Assembly (NCBI GenBank): GCA_003695745.1
Contig: RFHW01000181.1
Location: forward strand, 1-5,525
Direction: 5' to 3'
Source: Methanobacteriota archaeon
GTDB taxonomy: Archaea; Hydrothermarchaeota; Hydrothermarchaeia; Hydrothermarchaeales; SZUA-236
Length of the DNA: 5,525 nt
The position numbers and the translations under genes are program-made. Every line of letters begins with the position of its first letter. Within the stretch, counting starts at the first letter, position 1. The notes beneath the pieces were generated by a model. That model was given only the letters and a program-made list of their open reading frames with translations. It was not told the origin of the DNA and did not search any database. Positions 5,149 to 5,525 of this stretch are shown piece by piece.

Positions 5149-5525
5149 AGGACCTGAAGGATCTCTGCAAAGGCCGTGTTCTTGCTGATGCCTGTGATCT
5201 TCACCTTCAGGGTCTGCCCCTCCCGCGAGTTGTTCACAAAGACAACGAGGTTTCCATGCCGGGCCATGCCATCGCCCTTTTTCCCGGTCCTTGTGATCTG
5301 GACGACGATCTCGTCGCCCACGGCAAGCTCCTTTTTCTGCTCCTTTGCCGCCGGCTCCTGTTTTATGGTGGCTATTGAGTGTCTCGCGCCGCAGGCCTCG
5401 CATTTCAGAAAGCTCACCCTCTTCTCCTGTATGATCCTGGTGTCAGGTCTCCTGCACTCCGGGCACATCACATAGGTCTGGACAAAGGCCTCCAGCTTGT
5501 CCTGAAGCTGCTCAGGCCGGAACTG
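5145..5525 (-). CDS. eif2b: Translation initiation factor aIF2 subunit beta, C-terminal part, with TRAM domain (5' end beyond window)
   Basis: The minus-strand frame enters open at 5525 and ends with TGA at 5145-5147, giving 126 codons plus stop. The first residues QFRPEQLQDKLEAFVQTYV, then CPEC, are the conserved lead-in to the C4 zinc ribbon of aIF2-beta/aIF5. The ribbon cysteines are in CPEC and CEAC, with RRPDT and the family hallmark LKCEACGARHSI. After a Lys/Glu/Gln-rich linker (KQEPAAKEQKKE), the last ~60 residues (ELAVGDEIVVQITRTGKKGD to the end) form a TRAM domain, seen in this factor only in some euryarchaea. The beta subunit is part of the aIF2 heterotrimer that brings Met-tRNAi to the small ribosomal subunit. 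Because codons before GTG 5471 are in frame and conserved, a start at 5471 is wrong; the alpha/beta core lies outside the window. It overlaps the DUF1786 gene by four bases. Confidence 0.95.
   Translation of the reverse strand, partial: QFRPEQLQDKLEAFVQTYVMCPECRRPDTRIIQEKRVSFLKCEACGARHSIATIKQEPAAKEQKKELAVGDEIVVQITRTGKKGDGMARHGNLVVFVNNSREGQTLKVKITGISKNTAFAEILQVL

Noticed and set aside
5149..5403. N-terminal extension of the DUF1786 frame by 85 residues
   Set aside because: This stretch overlaps the well-conserved zinc ribbon and TRAM domain of aIF2-beta in another frame. Its translation is low-complexity (Arg/Gly/His-rich), and family homology starts only around ILAVDVGAGT.
5145..5471. Stand-alone 108-residue zinc-ribbon/TRAM protein starting at GTG 5471
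   Set aside because: The 18 codons upstream to the window edge are open and match the conserved lead-in of aIF2-beta, so this is the tail of a longer gene.

Overview
The window reads as a piece of an archaeal chromosome, most likely from a euryarchaeon of the Methanosarcinales/Archaeoglobi/Syntrophoarchaeia neighbourhood. The evidence is an aIF2-beta subunit with a C-terminal TRAM domain, an archaeal-type RlmE methyltransferase also carrying a TRAM domain, an AK6/Fap7-type adenylate kinase, a DUF1786 (COG4012) protein, a secreted glycosylated S-layer-like protein, and TATA-type promoters. The species cannot be fixed from the sequence alone.

Layout. (1) Positions 1-1211, minus strand: the N-terminal ~403 residues of a secreted, sequon-rich, acidic surface protein. 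It runs off the left edge and is open throughout, although it has no stop codon in the window. (2) Positions 1212-1256: a very A/T-rich gap that probably holds its promoter. (3) Positions 1257-2042, minus: rlmE. (4) Positions 2043-2117: a divergent promoter region with one near-palindromic TATA element (2071-2078) placed to serve both directions. (5) Positions 2118-3895, plus: a tight four-gene cluster (small membrane/coiled-coil protein, helix-turn-helix protein, AK6-type adenylate kinase, Nudix hydrolase) with junctions of -4, +21 and +12 bases. (6) Positions 3896-4098: a gap between convergent genes that holds a TATA-like box, a long imperfect hairpin and a T-run, together a candidate small RNA. 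(7) Positions 4099-5525, minus: a DUF1786 actin/Hsp70-fold protein coupled by an ATGA overlap to the gene for aIF2-beta, whose 5' end lies beyond the right edge.

Functional theme. Three genes concern ribosome making or use: RlmE (2'-O-methylation of rRNA), the AK6/Fap7-type kinase (its eukaryotic homologue acts in late small-subunit maturation) and aIF2-beta (delivery of initiator tRNA). The Nudix enzyme adds nucleotide housekeeping. The surface protein is an outlier in base composition. The least understood parts are the membrane-protein/HTH pair, the DUF1786 protein and the candidate RNA in the convergent gap. I see no CRISPR array, tRNA, rRNA, insertion sequence or clearly new multi-gene defence system.
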